Assembly: GCF_016583795.1 (NCBI RefSeq)
Contig: NZ_NRRS01000007.1
Span: forward strand, 29,822-93,821
DNA from: Rhabdochromatium marinum
GTDB lineage: Bacteria; Pseudomonadota; Gammaproteobacteria; Chromatiales; Chromatiaceae
DNA length: 64,000 nt
Direction of reading: 5' to 3'
Made by a program: the position numbers and the translations under genes. Every line of letters begins with the position of its first letter. Position 1 is the first letter of the stretch. Below are positions 55,010 through 63,876 of the stretch, piece after piece. The notes under the pieces are model-generated. The model did not search any database. It was not told where the DNA came from and worked only from the letters and a program-made list of their open reading frames with translations.

Positions 55010-55582
55010 TTAGCGCAGCAGAGCCAATACCTGTTCGTGCCCCTCGGCCGCAGCCCAGTCAGCCGCTGTGCGCCCCTGGAGATCGGGCAGCGTCTTGTCC
55101 GCCCCGGCGCGCAACAGCGTCGCGACTACCTCGGCATGGCCGCGCTTGGCCGCCCAGATCAGCGCGGTAAAGCCCTGCGTGCTTTCCTGGTGATCAATCA
55201 TGGCACCATGGGCCAGCAGGGTTGCAACGATTTGAGCATGGTTGTTCGAGGCCGCCAGCAGCAGCGCGGTATAGTCACCGGTATCGGCCGCATCAACCTC
55301 AGCGCCCGCCTCCAGCAGCGAGCGCACCGCATCCAGATGCCCGTTGACCGCCGCCTTCATCAGCGGCGTCCACTGGCAAGTGTCGCGATAATTCGGCTCG
55401 GCATCACGGCCCAGCAGCGCATTCAGCGCCTGGGTATCGCCGCTTTCGGCCAGCTGCATGAGTTGCGCGCCTGAATCAGCGCTGTTATCGCCGCAGCCGC
55501 TCAACAGCACAACACTCAACAACACAGCATAGCGCGCCGCCGGTACAGCCAGGCTCAGTAAGGGAGAGAATCTTGGTTTCAT
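55010..55582 (-). CDS. ankyrin-repeat lipoprotein
   Basis: A 190-residue lipoprotein: signal ending VVLLSGC, then four ankyrin repeats (about 41-190) of the type TPLMKAAVNGHLDAVRSLLEAGAEVDA. The first repeat carries a Cys insertion (YRDTCQW). Such periplasmic ankyrin proteins bind partner proteins; the partner is unknown. The ATG at 55582 starts the signal peptide; the longer frame upstream is not needed. Confidence 0.85.
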   Translation of the reverse strand: MKPRFSPLLSLAVPAARYAVLLSVVLLSGCGDNSADSGAQLMQLAESGDTQALNALLGRDAEPNYRDTCQWTPLMKAAVNGHLDAVRSLLEAGAEVDAADTGDYTALLLAASNNHAQIVATLLAHGAMIDHQESTQGFTALIWAAKRGHAEVVATLLRAGADKTLPDLQGRTAADWAAAEGHEQVLALLR

Positions 55583-55651
55583 GGGCCTTAGCTTGGCCCA
55601 GACTGTGCAACAGCGGCAATGATGGAACGCAACTGCAACGCTGCACAGCAA

Positions 55652-55675
55652 CAGGGGCGCTTTTAAGCGCCCCTG
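55652..55675 (-). terminator. terminator-like hairpin after proX
   Basis: CAGGGGCGCTT and AAGCGCCCCTG are perfect 11-base arms with a 2-base centre, 48 bases past the proX stop. The U-tract is poor (TTGCTGT), so it may act with Rho, but it is the strongest hairpin between the proVWX operon and the ankyrin gene. Confidence 0.6.
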
Positions 55676-55722
55676 CTGATTACCTGATCACATGGAAAAT
55701 GGTCACAAGGGCCAGCTAACGC

Positions 55723-56586
55723 TTAGAGGTCGCCGGTGACCCAATAGTTAATGCGATCAACATTGTTGTCGATGTACTTATCCACGGCTTCTTCATACGA
55801 AGACTCTTGGGCGTCGTACATGCTCGACTGCAAATCATCAAGCGGGATTTGCATGCGCGACAGGAAGCTGGCAGCTTCGATTTGGTCCTGATAGAACCCC
55901 TTGCGGGCCATCGCCATGACGCGCTCGTAGCTGCCGAGAACGCCCTTGGGATCATCGAGATAGCGCAGATCATAGGCGCCGAACATCCAATGCGGACTCC
56001 AACCGGTGACCACGATCCATTCGTTGCGATCAATCGCGCGCTTCAGAGCAGCCGTCATGGCCGCACCTGAGGAAATTTGCAGGTCGTAGTCCAGGTCATA
56101 GTTTTCGATGGCCTGCTTGGACAAGCGTGTCAGGCCCGCGCCTGGGTCGATGCCGGTGATGGTGCCATCGAGCTTTTCCTTGACCTCGTCTTGTTTCAAA
56201 TCCTCAATCGAGCTCAGCTCATCTTCGGGGATGTAGTTTGGCACCACCCAGCCGAGTTTGGCTTCGGTATAGAGAATACCCAGCGGCACCACGTCATTGC
56301 AGACCTTTTCCATATAATCGGCATGGGTGCCAGGCTGCCAGGACATCAGCATCACGTCGATATCGCCATTGGCAATGCCCTGGTACTGCGGGGCAATGTC
56401 GGTCTGAATCAGTTCGACATCGTAGTCCAAGCGATCTTCCAGGATTTTGGCCGCCAACTTGGTGACAAACTCGGCGTCGGACCAGGCGGTCCAGCCGATT
56501 TTGATGGTGTCCTTGGCCAGGGCCGCAGTGCTGAGGCCAGCGGTCAGCGCCAGCGCCAGCAAGACTTTAAGGCTGTTTTTCATCAT
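55723..56586 (-). CDS. proX: glycine betaine ABC transporter substrate-binding protein ProX
   Basis: A 287-residue periplasmic binding protein of the OpuAC family with a signal peptide (1-24). The aromatic box Trp residues are suggested by IGWTAWSDAEF and MLMSWQPGTHADYM, and WIVVTGWSPHWMF in the second lobe. It delivers betaine or proline betaine to ProVW for osmoprotection. Last gene of the proV-proW-proX operon. Confidence 0.93.
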   Translation of the reverse strand: MMKNSLKVLLALALTAGLSTAALAKDTIKIGWTAWSDAEFVTKLAAKILEDRLDYDVELIQTDIAPQYQGIANGDIDVMLMSWQPGTHADYMEKVCNDVVPLGILYTEAKLGWVVPNYIPEDELSSIEDLKQDEVKEKLDGTITGIDPGAGLTRLSKQAIENYDLDYDLQISSGAAMTAALKRAIDRNEWIVVTGWSPHWMFGAYDLRYLDDPKGVLGSYERVMAMARKGFYQDQIEAASFLSRMQIPLDDLQSSMYDAQESSYEEAVDKYIDNNVDRINYWVTGDL

Positions 56587-56621
56587 AGAGACTCCTTATT
56601 CAGTTTTGATTCAGTTTTGGA

Positions 56622-57545
56622 TCAGTTTGGAGATCGAAGAGTTTGAGTATCGGGGTTCCGCCCCGCCCAGCTGCGCAGCCGTTCCACCAATCCAGGGCCG
56701 GAGCGGGTGCGGATGTGACCGTAACTCTGGGTGATACGGTCAAGCAAAATCGCCAACAGCACCACGCCAAGTCCGCCTTCAAAGCCGAGACCGACATTCA
56801 AGCGCTGAATGCCGGTCAACACGGTATTGCCCAGCCCGCCGGCACCAATCATTGAGGCGATTACCACCATGGACAGCGCCAGCATGATGGTCTGATTGAT
56901 ACCGGCCATAATCGACGGCATGGCCAGGGGCAATTGCACCTTAAACAGCAATTGCGAGCTGGTGCAGCCAAAGGCCTTGCCCGCCTCGACATGCTCGGTA
57001 CTGACCTGGCGAATGCCAAGATTGGTCAGCCGTACCGCCGGTGGCATAGCAAAGATCAGGGTCGCGATAGCCCCCGGCACCTTGCCAAGCCCAAAGAAAA
57101 TCGCCGCCGGAATCAGATAGACAAACGGCGGCATGGTCTGCATCAAGTCCAGAATCGGCCGTGCGATCATTTCGACCTTGTCGTTGCGCGCCATGGCAAT
57201 CCCAATGGGAATCCCAATGGCGAGCGCCACCAGACTGGAAGCAATCACCAGGGCCAGGGTCACCACGGTTTCTTCCCAGATGCCCATACCGAACAACAGC
57301 ACCATGGCCCCGACAGCGAAGAGTCCGAAGCGCCAACCGACGCGCCAAGTTGCCAGCAGCACAATCAGCGCCGCCAGTAGCAGCGGCGGAAAAAACAGCA
57401 GCAGATCTTCAAAGGCGCTGATGATCAAATCCAGACCATCAGCAATCGCATCAAGCAGCGGGGTCAGGTTGTTCTGAATCCAATCGACGCCGGTCTCGAC
57501 CCAGTCGCCAATCGGAATATCGAAATTCATGCCAGATTCAGCCAT
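56622..57545 (-). CDS. proW: glycine betaine ABC transporter permease ProW
   Basis: A 307-residue permease with six to seven helices and the coupling motif (VEAGKAFGCTSSQLLFKVQLPLAMPSIMAGINQ). The N-terminal soluble segment starts MAESGMNFDIPIGDWVETGVDW, common in ProW. ATG starts at 57545, 57530 or a GTG at 57566 are possible; none has a strong ribosome binding site. It follows proV by 24 bases. Confidence 0.93.
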   Translation of the reverse strand: MAESGMNFDIPIGDWVETGVDWIQNNLTPLLDAIADGLDLIISAFEDLLLFFPPLLLAALIVLLATWRVGWRFGLFAVGAMVLLFGMGIWEETVVTLALVIASSLVALAIGIPIGIAMARNDKVEMIARPILDLMQTMPPFVYLIPAAIFFGLGKVPGAIATLIFAMPPAVRLTNLGIRQVSTEHVEAGKAFGCTSSQLLFKVQLPLAMPSIMAGINQTIMLALSMVVIASMIGAGGLGNTVLTGIQRLNVGLGFEGGLGVVLLAILLDRITQSYGHIRTRSGPGLVERLRSWAGRNPDTQTLRSPN

Positions 57546-57569
57546 ACCAAAGGATTCCAAACGCACCGC

Positions 57570-58775
57570 TCAGGTGGTCTTATCGAGGGTTTGCAGCAAA
57601 ATAGTCTTGTCGATGATGCCGCGATACTTTCCCTGATCGTCCACCACAGGAATCGGGTATTCGGTGGTCGCGACGCGAGAAAGCACCTCGGAGAGATCCA
57701 TCTGCGCTGGCGCCGGCTCCACATCCGGAATAAAGGCTTGATCCCAGTGCGCGCCATCGCCTTTCGCCGCTGCAGCAAGGGTATTGACACTCACCATGCC
57801 GCGATAGCGATTTTCACGATCAGTGACAACCCCCAGCGCGCGCCCCCGATCCTGCAACTGTGCCAATGCAGCGCGTACATTCACGCCGGTACGCTCGAAA
57901 ACGATGAGCGCGCGGTTGGAAGCAATGTCGCCAGCGTTGAACACTTTACTGACATCCACGCCATAGAAGAAAGAACGCACATAATCGTTCGCCGGGCAGG
58001 TAACGATCTCCTCCGGGGTGCCGATCTGCACCACTGAGCCCCCTTCCATGATGGCGATGCGATCCCCAATACGGATGGCCTCATCCAGATCATGGGAAAT
58101 AAACACAATCGTATGGGGCTTTTTGTCTTGCAGGCTGACCAATTCATCCTGCATTTCAGTGCGAATCAGCGGATCCAGCGCCGAAAAGGCCTCATCCATC
58201 AGCAGGATGGGTGCCTCGGTGGCCAGAGCCCGAGCCAGACCAACGCGCTGGCGCATGCCACCGGAGAGTTCATCCGGATAACTGTCTGCATAGGGCTCTA
58301 GGCCAACAGTCGCCAAGGCTGTGATTGCCTGCTCGCGCTGCTGCTGGCCATCAACCCCGGCTACATCCAGCCCAAAGGCGGCATTCTCGGCCACCGTCTT
58401 GTGCGGCAGCAGGGCAAAGGACTGAAACACCATGCTCATCTGATGCCGGCGCATGGCAATCAGCTCGTCCTTGCTCATTGCGGTGATATCGACCCCGTCG
58501 AGGAAAATGCGCCCGCGCGTGGGTTCGATTAAGCGGTTGATCATGCGTACCAGCGTCGATTTACCCGACCCTGACAGGCCCATGACCACAAACACCTCGC
58601 CCTCGCGAATACTGAAGTTGGCCTTTTGCACGCCCACCGTGGTTCTGGTGCGCCGAAAAATCTCTGTCTTATCAAGCCCCTGATCGAGCAGCGTCATCGC
58701 CTCATCAGGTGCCGGGCCAAAGATTTTGTAAAGATCCTCAATGACAAGTTTGTCGGGTGTATCAGACATAGACAT
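57570..58775 (-). CDS. proV: glycine betaine ABC transporter ATP-binding protein ProV
   Basis: A 401-residue ATPase: Walker A GLSGSGKSTLVR, signature LSGGMRQRVGLARAL, Walker B PILLMDEAFSALDPL and His switch ISHDLDEA, then two CBS domains at about 290-400 that in the family sense ionic strength. The long N-terminal part (LDQGLDKTEIFRRTRTTVGVQ) is typical of ProV. Starts at ATG 58775 or 58769. Opens the proVWX operon. Confidence 0.95.
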   Translation of the reverse strand: MSMSDTPDKLVIEDLYKIFGPAPDEAMTLLDQGLDKTEIFRRTRTTVGVQKANFSIREGEVFVVMGLSGSGKSTLVRMINRLIEPTRGRIFLDGVDITAMSKDELIAMRRHQMSMVFQSFALLPHKTVAENAAFGLDVAGVDGQQQREQAITALATVGLEPYADSYPDELSGGMRQRVGLARALATEAPILLMDEAFSALDPLIRTEMQDELVSLQDKKPHTIVFISHDLDEAIRIGDRIAIMEGGSVVQIGTPEEIVTCPANDYVRSFFYGVDVSKVFNAGDIASNRALIVFERTGVNVRAALAQLQDRGRALGVVTDRENRYRGMVSVNTLAAAAKGDGAHWDQAFIPDVEPAPAQMDLSEVLSRVATTEYPIPVVDDQGKYRGIIDKTILLQTLDKTT

Positions 58776-58957
58776 GCGCGACCCGTCTGGCGCGGTTTAC
58801 AGCAGTTAAGCGCGACGAAACACGCAAGACACGAATAGAGGCATAAAAGCCCGCAATGGGAACAGCATCGGAGTCGTCCCCCGGCTCCATAAATACCCTA
58901 ACAGCTCTAACTGACGGATTCAACTTGTTGGCCAGACATGTTGCGAGCGAAGGTTCG

Positions 58958-59556
58958 CTAGATCCGCACGGATGAAGAACTGCATTCGCCTGCGCTATCC
59001 GACAGCGGAACATCTTCGTACAGAGTCTCCAGGGCCACCTCGACATCAATACACGCAAGCCGAAGACTGCCTTGGGTGATGCGCTCGCATCCCCAGCCGT
59101 TTGTGTGGCGGTAAATTTCGACTGCGCGCGTGTTTTGCTCGATGAGCAGATACTCACGCAGGCTCGGGATAGTCTGATAGGCAAAGAACTTTTCGCGCCG
59201 GTCGATGCGCGCGGTGGAGTCCGAGAGCACCTCGACCAGCAGACAGGGGCTGCGGCGATAATAGGTCTCGCGGTCATCCGGGTCGCAGCTCAGCAGCAAG
59301 TCAGGATAGTAGAAGATATCCTGATCGGCGATCCGAAGCCGCACCTTCATGTCATTGGCGAAGAGTTGGCAGGGCGTGCCACGCAGCCGGGGGCGCAGAA
59401 GGCGTAGAGGTTGCCGGAAATAAGGCCATGCCGGTCGCTGGCGCCGGTCATGGCATAGATTTCGCCATCAATGTACTCATGGCGGATATCCGCGCCATCC
59501 TCGGCAGCGAGGTAGTCATCGACGCTCAGATGAAACTATCGGGCGAGGTTGGTCAT
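58958..59556 (-). pseudogene. Uma2 family endonuclease-like gene, nonsense and frameshift
   Basis: The ATG at 59556 reads MTNLAR then TAG (59538-59536) where relatives have a Gln, and continues in frame as FHLSVDDYLAAEDGADIRHEY with GEIYAMTGASDRHG. Near 59400 the frame must shift by one base to reach LRGTPCQLFANDMKVRLRI and then YYPDLLLSCDPDD, SPCLLVEVLSDST, YQTIPSLREYLLI. The PD-(D/E)XK core (PD, EVLS) is therefore intact but split in two frames, and the start is blocked by a stop. Confidence 0.85.
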
Positions 59557-59651
59557 GGAGCGCGCATCCCCTTGTTGATCGATTGGTGACTTTCAGCCTG
59601 CCGCCCGATTCTACCTCGGGCCGTCAAACAGCGCCCCTCAGCTCGGTGTCG

Positions 59652-60893
59652 CTATGGAGCAGCGAAACGATACAAGGTCACTTTAAGCGCATCATCGCTC
59701 AATCTGAAGACAGGCTCAGTGCCATTGTGGGCGCGCATCGCGGGAATGACCTTGGTACGCACGCCCATGCCGCGCGCTTCCACATAGCCGTAATCACGCA
59801 AAATATCCATGATGATGGGATTGCGCGGTGAGCGTTGCCCGGCAATCATTTTCTCGATGGTCATGGCATTCTGCAAGGCGCCAGGGCTGACGATTTCCAG
59901 GCGATCAGCATAACAGGCAATCTCGATATCGACCGAGCGCGTCCAGTCGCGATGCGCGAGGGCGTTCATGGCCAACTCGCGCACGGCTTCCCAGGGGTAG
60001 TGCCATTGGATTGTGCGCCGCATATCGGCATCGATGCTAGGACTTTCCTCAGTGATGAAGGGGCGCAAGCTGGCCGCTAGCTTTTCGATCAGTCCATCAT
60101 CGACATGCTGAGTCACCCCGCTGGCTGAACGCTTGCGGCGCGCAATCAGCGGCGCATCGAGGACGTTATCAAAACGGGCATCGTAGGATTTCTCGCTCCC
60201 CTTAAAAACCATGACGCGCAACCCAGACTGCCTGAGGGCGTGGCGGGGTTGGATACCAAAGCAGAGCAAGCCGGCGATTGAGGCGGTTTGATGACCACAA
60301 CCATCCTCGGCCATCAGACCAAGTCCAAGCAGGCGTTGTTGCCATTGAGCCAGGTCCTCTGGGACTTCAGGATCCTGGATAATGTGCCGCAAATAATAGT
60401 CAAGCCGGTCGAGATCGAGCTGGTCGATGGTTGTGCCGGAGACAGGCAGGGTTTCCGTATGTAACAGGCCACCGGTGGCGAAAAGTCGGAGTTGTTGTTC
60501 GCGAGAGGCGATCTCTGAGCGGTTGCCCATGCGAATGTAAATGTCCTCGCGTCCCTGATGACGGAGGACATAAGGCTTAGACGTTCCGGCCGCCAGGGAG
60601 ATGATACCGACGCGCAAGCTTTGGTTCCACTGCACTTCTTCGTAAAAGGGGATAATTTGCGGATGAACTTTGTCGCGAAACACGTTCAACACCCATTCCT
60701 GAGTGTCCAGGCGCTGCAGGCCACTGACACGGCCATCGTCCTCGACTCCGAGCAAAATGCGACCCCCCTGAAGATTCGCCAGAGCGACAATTTCCTTGGC
60801 AAGTTGTTCCGGTCGGATATCATCACGCTTGAATTCAATGCCTGAATTCTCTCCGTTGGCAAGAAGTTCGTCGAGCTCGTGTTTTCGCATCAC
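59652..60893 (-). CDS. AlbA_2 (Schlafen-like) and ATPase domain protein
   Basis: A 413-residue protein. The N-terminal AlbA_2/Schlafen domain (about 12-125) shows SGIEFKRDDIRPEQLAKEIVALAN, GGRILLGVEDDG, and the late YIRMGNRSEIA; the C-terminal half has an HATPase-like fold (AVRELAMNALAHRDW, EIVSPGAL). It is a common accessory-genome protein, sometimes within defence islands, annotated as a transcriptional regulator or ATP-dependent helicase without strong evidence. It lies beside an Uma2 pseudogene. Confidence 0.8.
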   Translation of the reverse strand: MMRKHELDELLANGENSGIEFKRDDIRPEQLAKEIVALANLQGGRILLGVEDDGRVSGLQRLDTQEWVLNVFRDKVHPQIIPFYEEVQWNQSLRVGIISLAAGTSKPYVLRHQGREDIYIRMGNRSEIASREQQLRLFATGGLLHTETLPVSGTTIDQLDLDRLDYYLRHIIQDPEVPEDLAQWQQRLLGLGLMAEDGCGHQTASIAGLLCFGIQPRHALRQSGLRVMVFKGSEKSYDARFDNVLDAPLIARRKRSASGVTQHVDDGLIEKLAASLRPFITEESPSIDADMRRTIQWHYPWEAVRELAMNALAHRDWTRSVDIEIACYADRLEIVSPGALQNAMTIEKMIAGQRSPRNPIIMDILRDYGYVEARGMGVRTKVIPAMRAHNGTEPVFRLSDDALKVTLYRFAAP

Positions 60894-61256
60894 TTCGTGT
60901 ATTTTTTTCTTGAGTTATTGGGAAAGTATCGGCAATTCCCGTGGTGCTGTCACCGACCCACCAAGGAAAATTGGAGGTGACGCAAAGAATGCGACCGCTG
61001 GCCACTCAGGAATGGGTCCTCGGCGCCCGTACCCAAGGACTGGAGCCGGGAAATCGCCAACCCCTTCTACGAGCGCCTGGCCAGTGATATGGCTGACCAC
61101 CTAATCCCCGCCCTCACCCCCGGTTTCCATGACCATGCCGACTCACCGACCGAGCCGCACGCTTGAGGTAGCGCATCCTCCAAGCCTTGATTGCACGCGC
61201 GCAATCCATTGTGCAAACATACAGCTTCAAAACTCAAACAACCCGCCTGCAGCACC
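60894..61256. other. 363-base gap with no supported gene
   Basis: No complete gene is seen. One plus-strand frame reads about 45 residues ending at a stop near 61164 (with PKDWSREIANPFYERLASDM and a HDHADSP tail); it could be the 3' end of a lost gene, but I do not recognise it. Promoters for the ATPase protein and for wbpB must lie here. Confidence 0.5.
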
Positions 61257-62210
61257 ATGCCTAACCCACCCGCCATCTTTGCCCTCATCGGCGCCGCCGG
61301 CTTCGTCGCCCCGCGCCACATGCGCGCCATCCAGGACACCGGCCAAACGCTGGTCGCTGCACTCGACCCCAATGACAGCGTCGGTGTCATCGACAGCTAC
61401 TTCCCGCAGGCGGACTTCTTCACCGAGTTCGAGCGCTTCGACCGCCACATCGACAAGTTGCGCCGCAAAGGCCAGCCGATTGACTACGTCAGCATCTGCT
61501 CACCCAACTACCTACACGATGCCCATATCCGCTTCGCGCTACGCAATCGCGCCCACGCCATTTGCGAAAAGCCCCTGGTCCTCAACCCCTGGAACATCGA
61601 CGGCCTGCATGAGATCGAGGCGGAGACCGGCGCGCGCGTTTTCAACATCCTGCAACTGCGCCTGCACCCCAGCATTATCGCGCTGAAAGACCGCATCCAG
61701 ACTGCGGGTGTCACCAACCAGGACGTCGATGTCACCTACATCACCTCGCGCGGCAACTGGTATCAGCGCAGTTGGAAGGGCCAACTGGAGAAGTCGGGCG
61801 GCATCGCTACCAACATCGGCGTGCATTTCTTCGACATGCTCACCTGGGTCTTTGGTCCGGTGCGCTACAGCACGGTTCACTTAGGCCGCGCCGACTGCGC
61901 CGCCGGCTATCTGGAACTGGCCAACGCCCGGGTGCGCTGGTTTCTCTCCGTCAATGCCAATCATTTGCCCGCCGCCGCGCGCGAGCAGAACCAACGCACC
62001 TATCGCTCCATCACCGTGAATGGCGAAGAGATCGAATTCTCCGGCGGCTTCACCGACCTGCATACCGAGAGCTATGGCCACATCCTCAACGGCCAGGGCT
62101 TCGGACTCGACACCGCCCGCACCGCCGTCGAAACCGTCTACCACATCCGCAACGCTGCCCCGCAGGGCTTGCAGGGCGAGTATCATCCTTTCTGTGCCGA
62201 CGTCCATTAA
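61257..62210 (+). CDS. wbpB: UDP-GlcNAcA 3-dehydrogenase WbpB/WlbA (Gfo/Idh/MocA family)
   Basis: A 317-residue NAD-dependent oxidoreductase oxidising C3 of UDP-2-acetamido-2-deoxyglucuronate, on the way to UDP-2,3-diacetamido uronic acids in O-antigen. The N-terminal Rossmann loop is [23 protein letters not shown] holds the catalytic Lys; [32 protein letters not shown] is the active-site His segment typical of WlbA. The ATG at 61257 begins the family. The partner wbpD follows after 32 bases; aminotransferase wbpE lies outside the window. Confidence 0.9.
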   Translation: MPNPPAIFALIGAAGFVAPRHMRAIQDTGQTLVAALDPNDSVGVIDSYFPQADFFTEFERFDRHIDKLRRKGQPIDYVSICSPNYLHDAHIRFALRNRAHAICEKPLVLNPWNIDGLHEIEAETGARVFNILQLRLHPSIIALKDRIQTAGVTNQDVDVTYITSRGNWYQRSWKGQLEKSGGIATNIGVHFFDMLTWVFGPVRYSTVHLGRADCAAGYLELANARVRWFLSVNANHLPAAAREQNQRTYRSITVNGEEIEFSGGFTDLHTESYGHILNGQGFGLDTARTAVETVYHIRNAAPQGLQGEYHPFCADVH

Positions 62211-62242
62211 CCCCGGCGCCGCGCGCGAGCCAATGCCAACTC

Positions 62243-62830
62243 ATGACCACCGAATACCAAGCTCACTCCAGCGCCATTATCGACGAGGGCGCGCGGATCG
62301 GCACCGACACCCGCATCTGGCACTGGGTGCATATCTGCGCCGGCGCCCGCATCGGCGCGCGCTGCTCCTTCGGCCAGAACGTCTTTGTCGGCAATGATGT
62401 CGTGATCGGCGACAATTGCAAGGTGCAAAACAACGTTAGCTTGTATGACGCCGTTACGCTCGAAGACGACGTCTTCTGCGGCCCCAGCATGGTCTTCACC
62501 AATGTCACCAACCCCCGTGCCGCCGTCAACCGCAAGGACCAATACCGTCGCACCCTGGTCCAACGAGGCGCCACCATCGGCGCCAACGCCACTATCCTCT
62601 GTGGCGTCACTCTGGGCCAATACTGCTTCATCGCCGCCGGCGCCGTCATCACCCGGGATGTTATGGCCCATGCCCTGATGGCCGGCGTTCCCGCGCGCCA
62701 GATCGGCTGGATGAGCGACCATGGCGAACGCCTTGACTTGCCGCTGCGGGGAGAGGGACAAGCCCAGTGTCCCGCGACCGGGCAGCGCTATCGGCTGATC
62801 GCTGGGCACATCGCTGAAGCCGCATCATGA
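62243..62830 (+). CDS. wbpD: UDP-2-acetamido-3-amino-2,3-dideoxyglucuronate N-acetyltransferase WbpD/WlbB
   Basis: A 195-residue left-handed beta-helix acetyltransferase. Hexapeptide repeats run from about residue 11 to 140 ([43 protein letters not shown]); [21 protein letters not shown] holds the active-site Asn region. A C-terminal segment ([20 protein letters not shown]) is shared with family members and carries a Cys. It acetylates the C3 amine. The stop overlaps the start of the next short frame by 4 bases. Confidence 0.92.
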   Translation: MTTEYQAHSSAIIDEGARIGTDTRIWHWVHICAGARIGARCSFGQNVFVGNDVVIGDNCKVQNNVSLYDAVTLEDDVFCGPSMVFTNVTNPRAAVNRKDQYRRTLVQRGATIGANATILCGVTLGQYCFIAAGAVITRDVMAHALMAGVPARQIGWMSDHGERLDLPLRGEGQAQCPATGQRYRLIAGHIAEAAS

Positions 62831-63017
62831 AAACCGACTGGCGTACCATTGCAGAGGCCAAGATCGATCCGCATCATCGCGAGCGCCTGGGCGCGCTACT
62901 CGAATATTGGTTCATGGAGCGCTTCCGTATTCGGCTGAGTCATTTGTTTAGCATCACCGGATCGGCGCCGACACGCGCATCTGGCACTGGGTGCACATCT
63001 GCGCCGGCGCCGTTGTC
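62827..63017 (+). pseudogene. unknown N-terminal fragment fused to a second wbpD 5' remnant
   Basis: The frame starts at 62827 ([21 protein letters not shown]), overlapping the wbpD stop by 4 bases, and about 43 codons later runs into a copy of the wbpD 5' region: bases 62958-63010 match 62293-62345 (GGATCGG through ATCTGCGCCGGCG) with a few changes. The wbpD part is out of phase with the reading frame. The first 40 residues are not recognised; they may be the start of the gene that once followed wbpD. Confidence 0.7.
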
Positions 63018-63042
63018 ATGGCCGTACAGGAGAAAAACCTGA

Positions 63043-63301
63043 ATGCCTGAGATCAGTCGCTTTCTTGGCATCATTATCGCGATGTACTACAACGACCATG
63101 CGCCGCCCCATTTTCACGCGCTATGGTGATGCCAAAGTCGAAATTGCCATCCAAACGCTATCGGGGCTGGCAGGCAAACTACCACCCAGAGCCATGGGCC
63201 TCGTCATCGAATGGGCCAGCCGTCATCAGCACGAATTGCTCGCCGATTGGGAATTGGCGCGGCGGCAAGAGGCACTTAACAAGATCGAACCGCTGGAGTA
63301 G
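63043..63301 (+). pseudogene. DUF4160 gene with a frameshift
   Basis: ATG at 63043 with AGGAGA upstream reads MPEISRFLGIIIAMYYNDHAPPHFHA, the start of DUF4160, then hits a stop; two bases appear missing from a GCGC run (family has HARYGD). After the shift the text continues RYGDAKVEIAIQTLSGLAGKLPPR, GLVIEWASRHQHELLADW. It normally pairs with the following DUF2442 gene; one of the two may be a non-functional toxin-antitoxin-like partner. A sequencing error in the short repeat could give the same picture. Confidence 0.75.
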
Positions 63302-63303
63302 CC

Positions 63304-63612
63304 ATGTTCCTAATCGACGTGACGGATGTAAAGCCATTACCTCAACGGCAACTTGCCCTGACCTTCGCTGATGGAGTTCAAGGCATTGTATTCCTTGATG
63401 AAATTGCACCCAAATACCAAGGTGTTTTTGCGCCTTTGCTCGATAACGATTTCTTCCAGAAGGTGACATTAGACAAAGAATTGGGCACCGTGGTTTGGCC
63501 TAATGGCGCGGATTTGTGCCCAGATGTCCTGTATTCATGCGCAACAGGCCGTCCCCTTGTCGTCACGGGCGAATCTCTGATCAGCCAACCATGTTCGGCA
63601 TCACCGGCCTGA
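63304..63612 (+). CDS. DUF2442 protein
   Basis: A 102-residue protein: DVTDVKPLPQRQLALTFADG, GIVFLDEIAPKYQGVFAPL, and the family end LGTVVWPNGADLCPDVLYS. The last 25 residues run on into an asnB-like start in another frame. DUF2442 follows DUF4160 by 2 bases as usual. Function unknown; the pair is suspected to be toxin-antitoxin-like. Confidence 0.82.
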   Translation: MFLIDVTDVKPLPQRQLALTFADGVQGIVFLDEIAPKYQGVFAPLLDNDFFQKVTLDKELGTVVWPNGADLCPDVLYSCATGRPLVVTGESLISQPCSASPA

Positions 63613-63876
63613 TCCATCTCGACGGCGCCCCCCGTATCGCCGGTCTCCTCAATGTCACCCTGGGTCAATACTGCTTCATTATCCGCCGGCGCAGTCATTA
63701 CCCGGGATGTCGCAGCGCATGCCCTGATGGCCGGCGTTCCCGCACGCCAGTTCGGCTGGATGAGCGCCCATGGCGAACGCCTTGACTTGCCGCTGCAGGG
63801 GGAGGGAGAAGCTCAGTGTCCCGCGACCGGGCAGCGCTATCGGCTGATCGCTGGGAACATCGCTGAAGAACCGGGC
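63591..63876 (+). pseudogene. asnB 5' fragment joined to the 3' part of a second wbpD
   Basis: An ATG at 63591 reads [14 protein letters not shown], the start of glutamine-dependent asparagine synthetases with the nucleophile Cys2 replaced by Phe; after about 14 codons this stops and a wbpD 3' copy begins. Bases 63650-63876 match 62605-62818 at high identity ([36 protein letters not shown]) with an extra base near 63690 that breaks the frame. Neither part is functional. Confidence 0.78.

Noticed and set aside
58762..59277. Minus-strand frame of 171 codons over the Uma2 region
   Set aside because: It is out of frame with the Uma2 residues, is Ser/Arg/Cys-rich, and overlaps the proV start.
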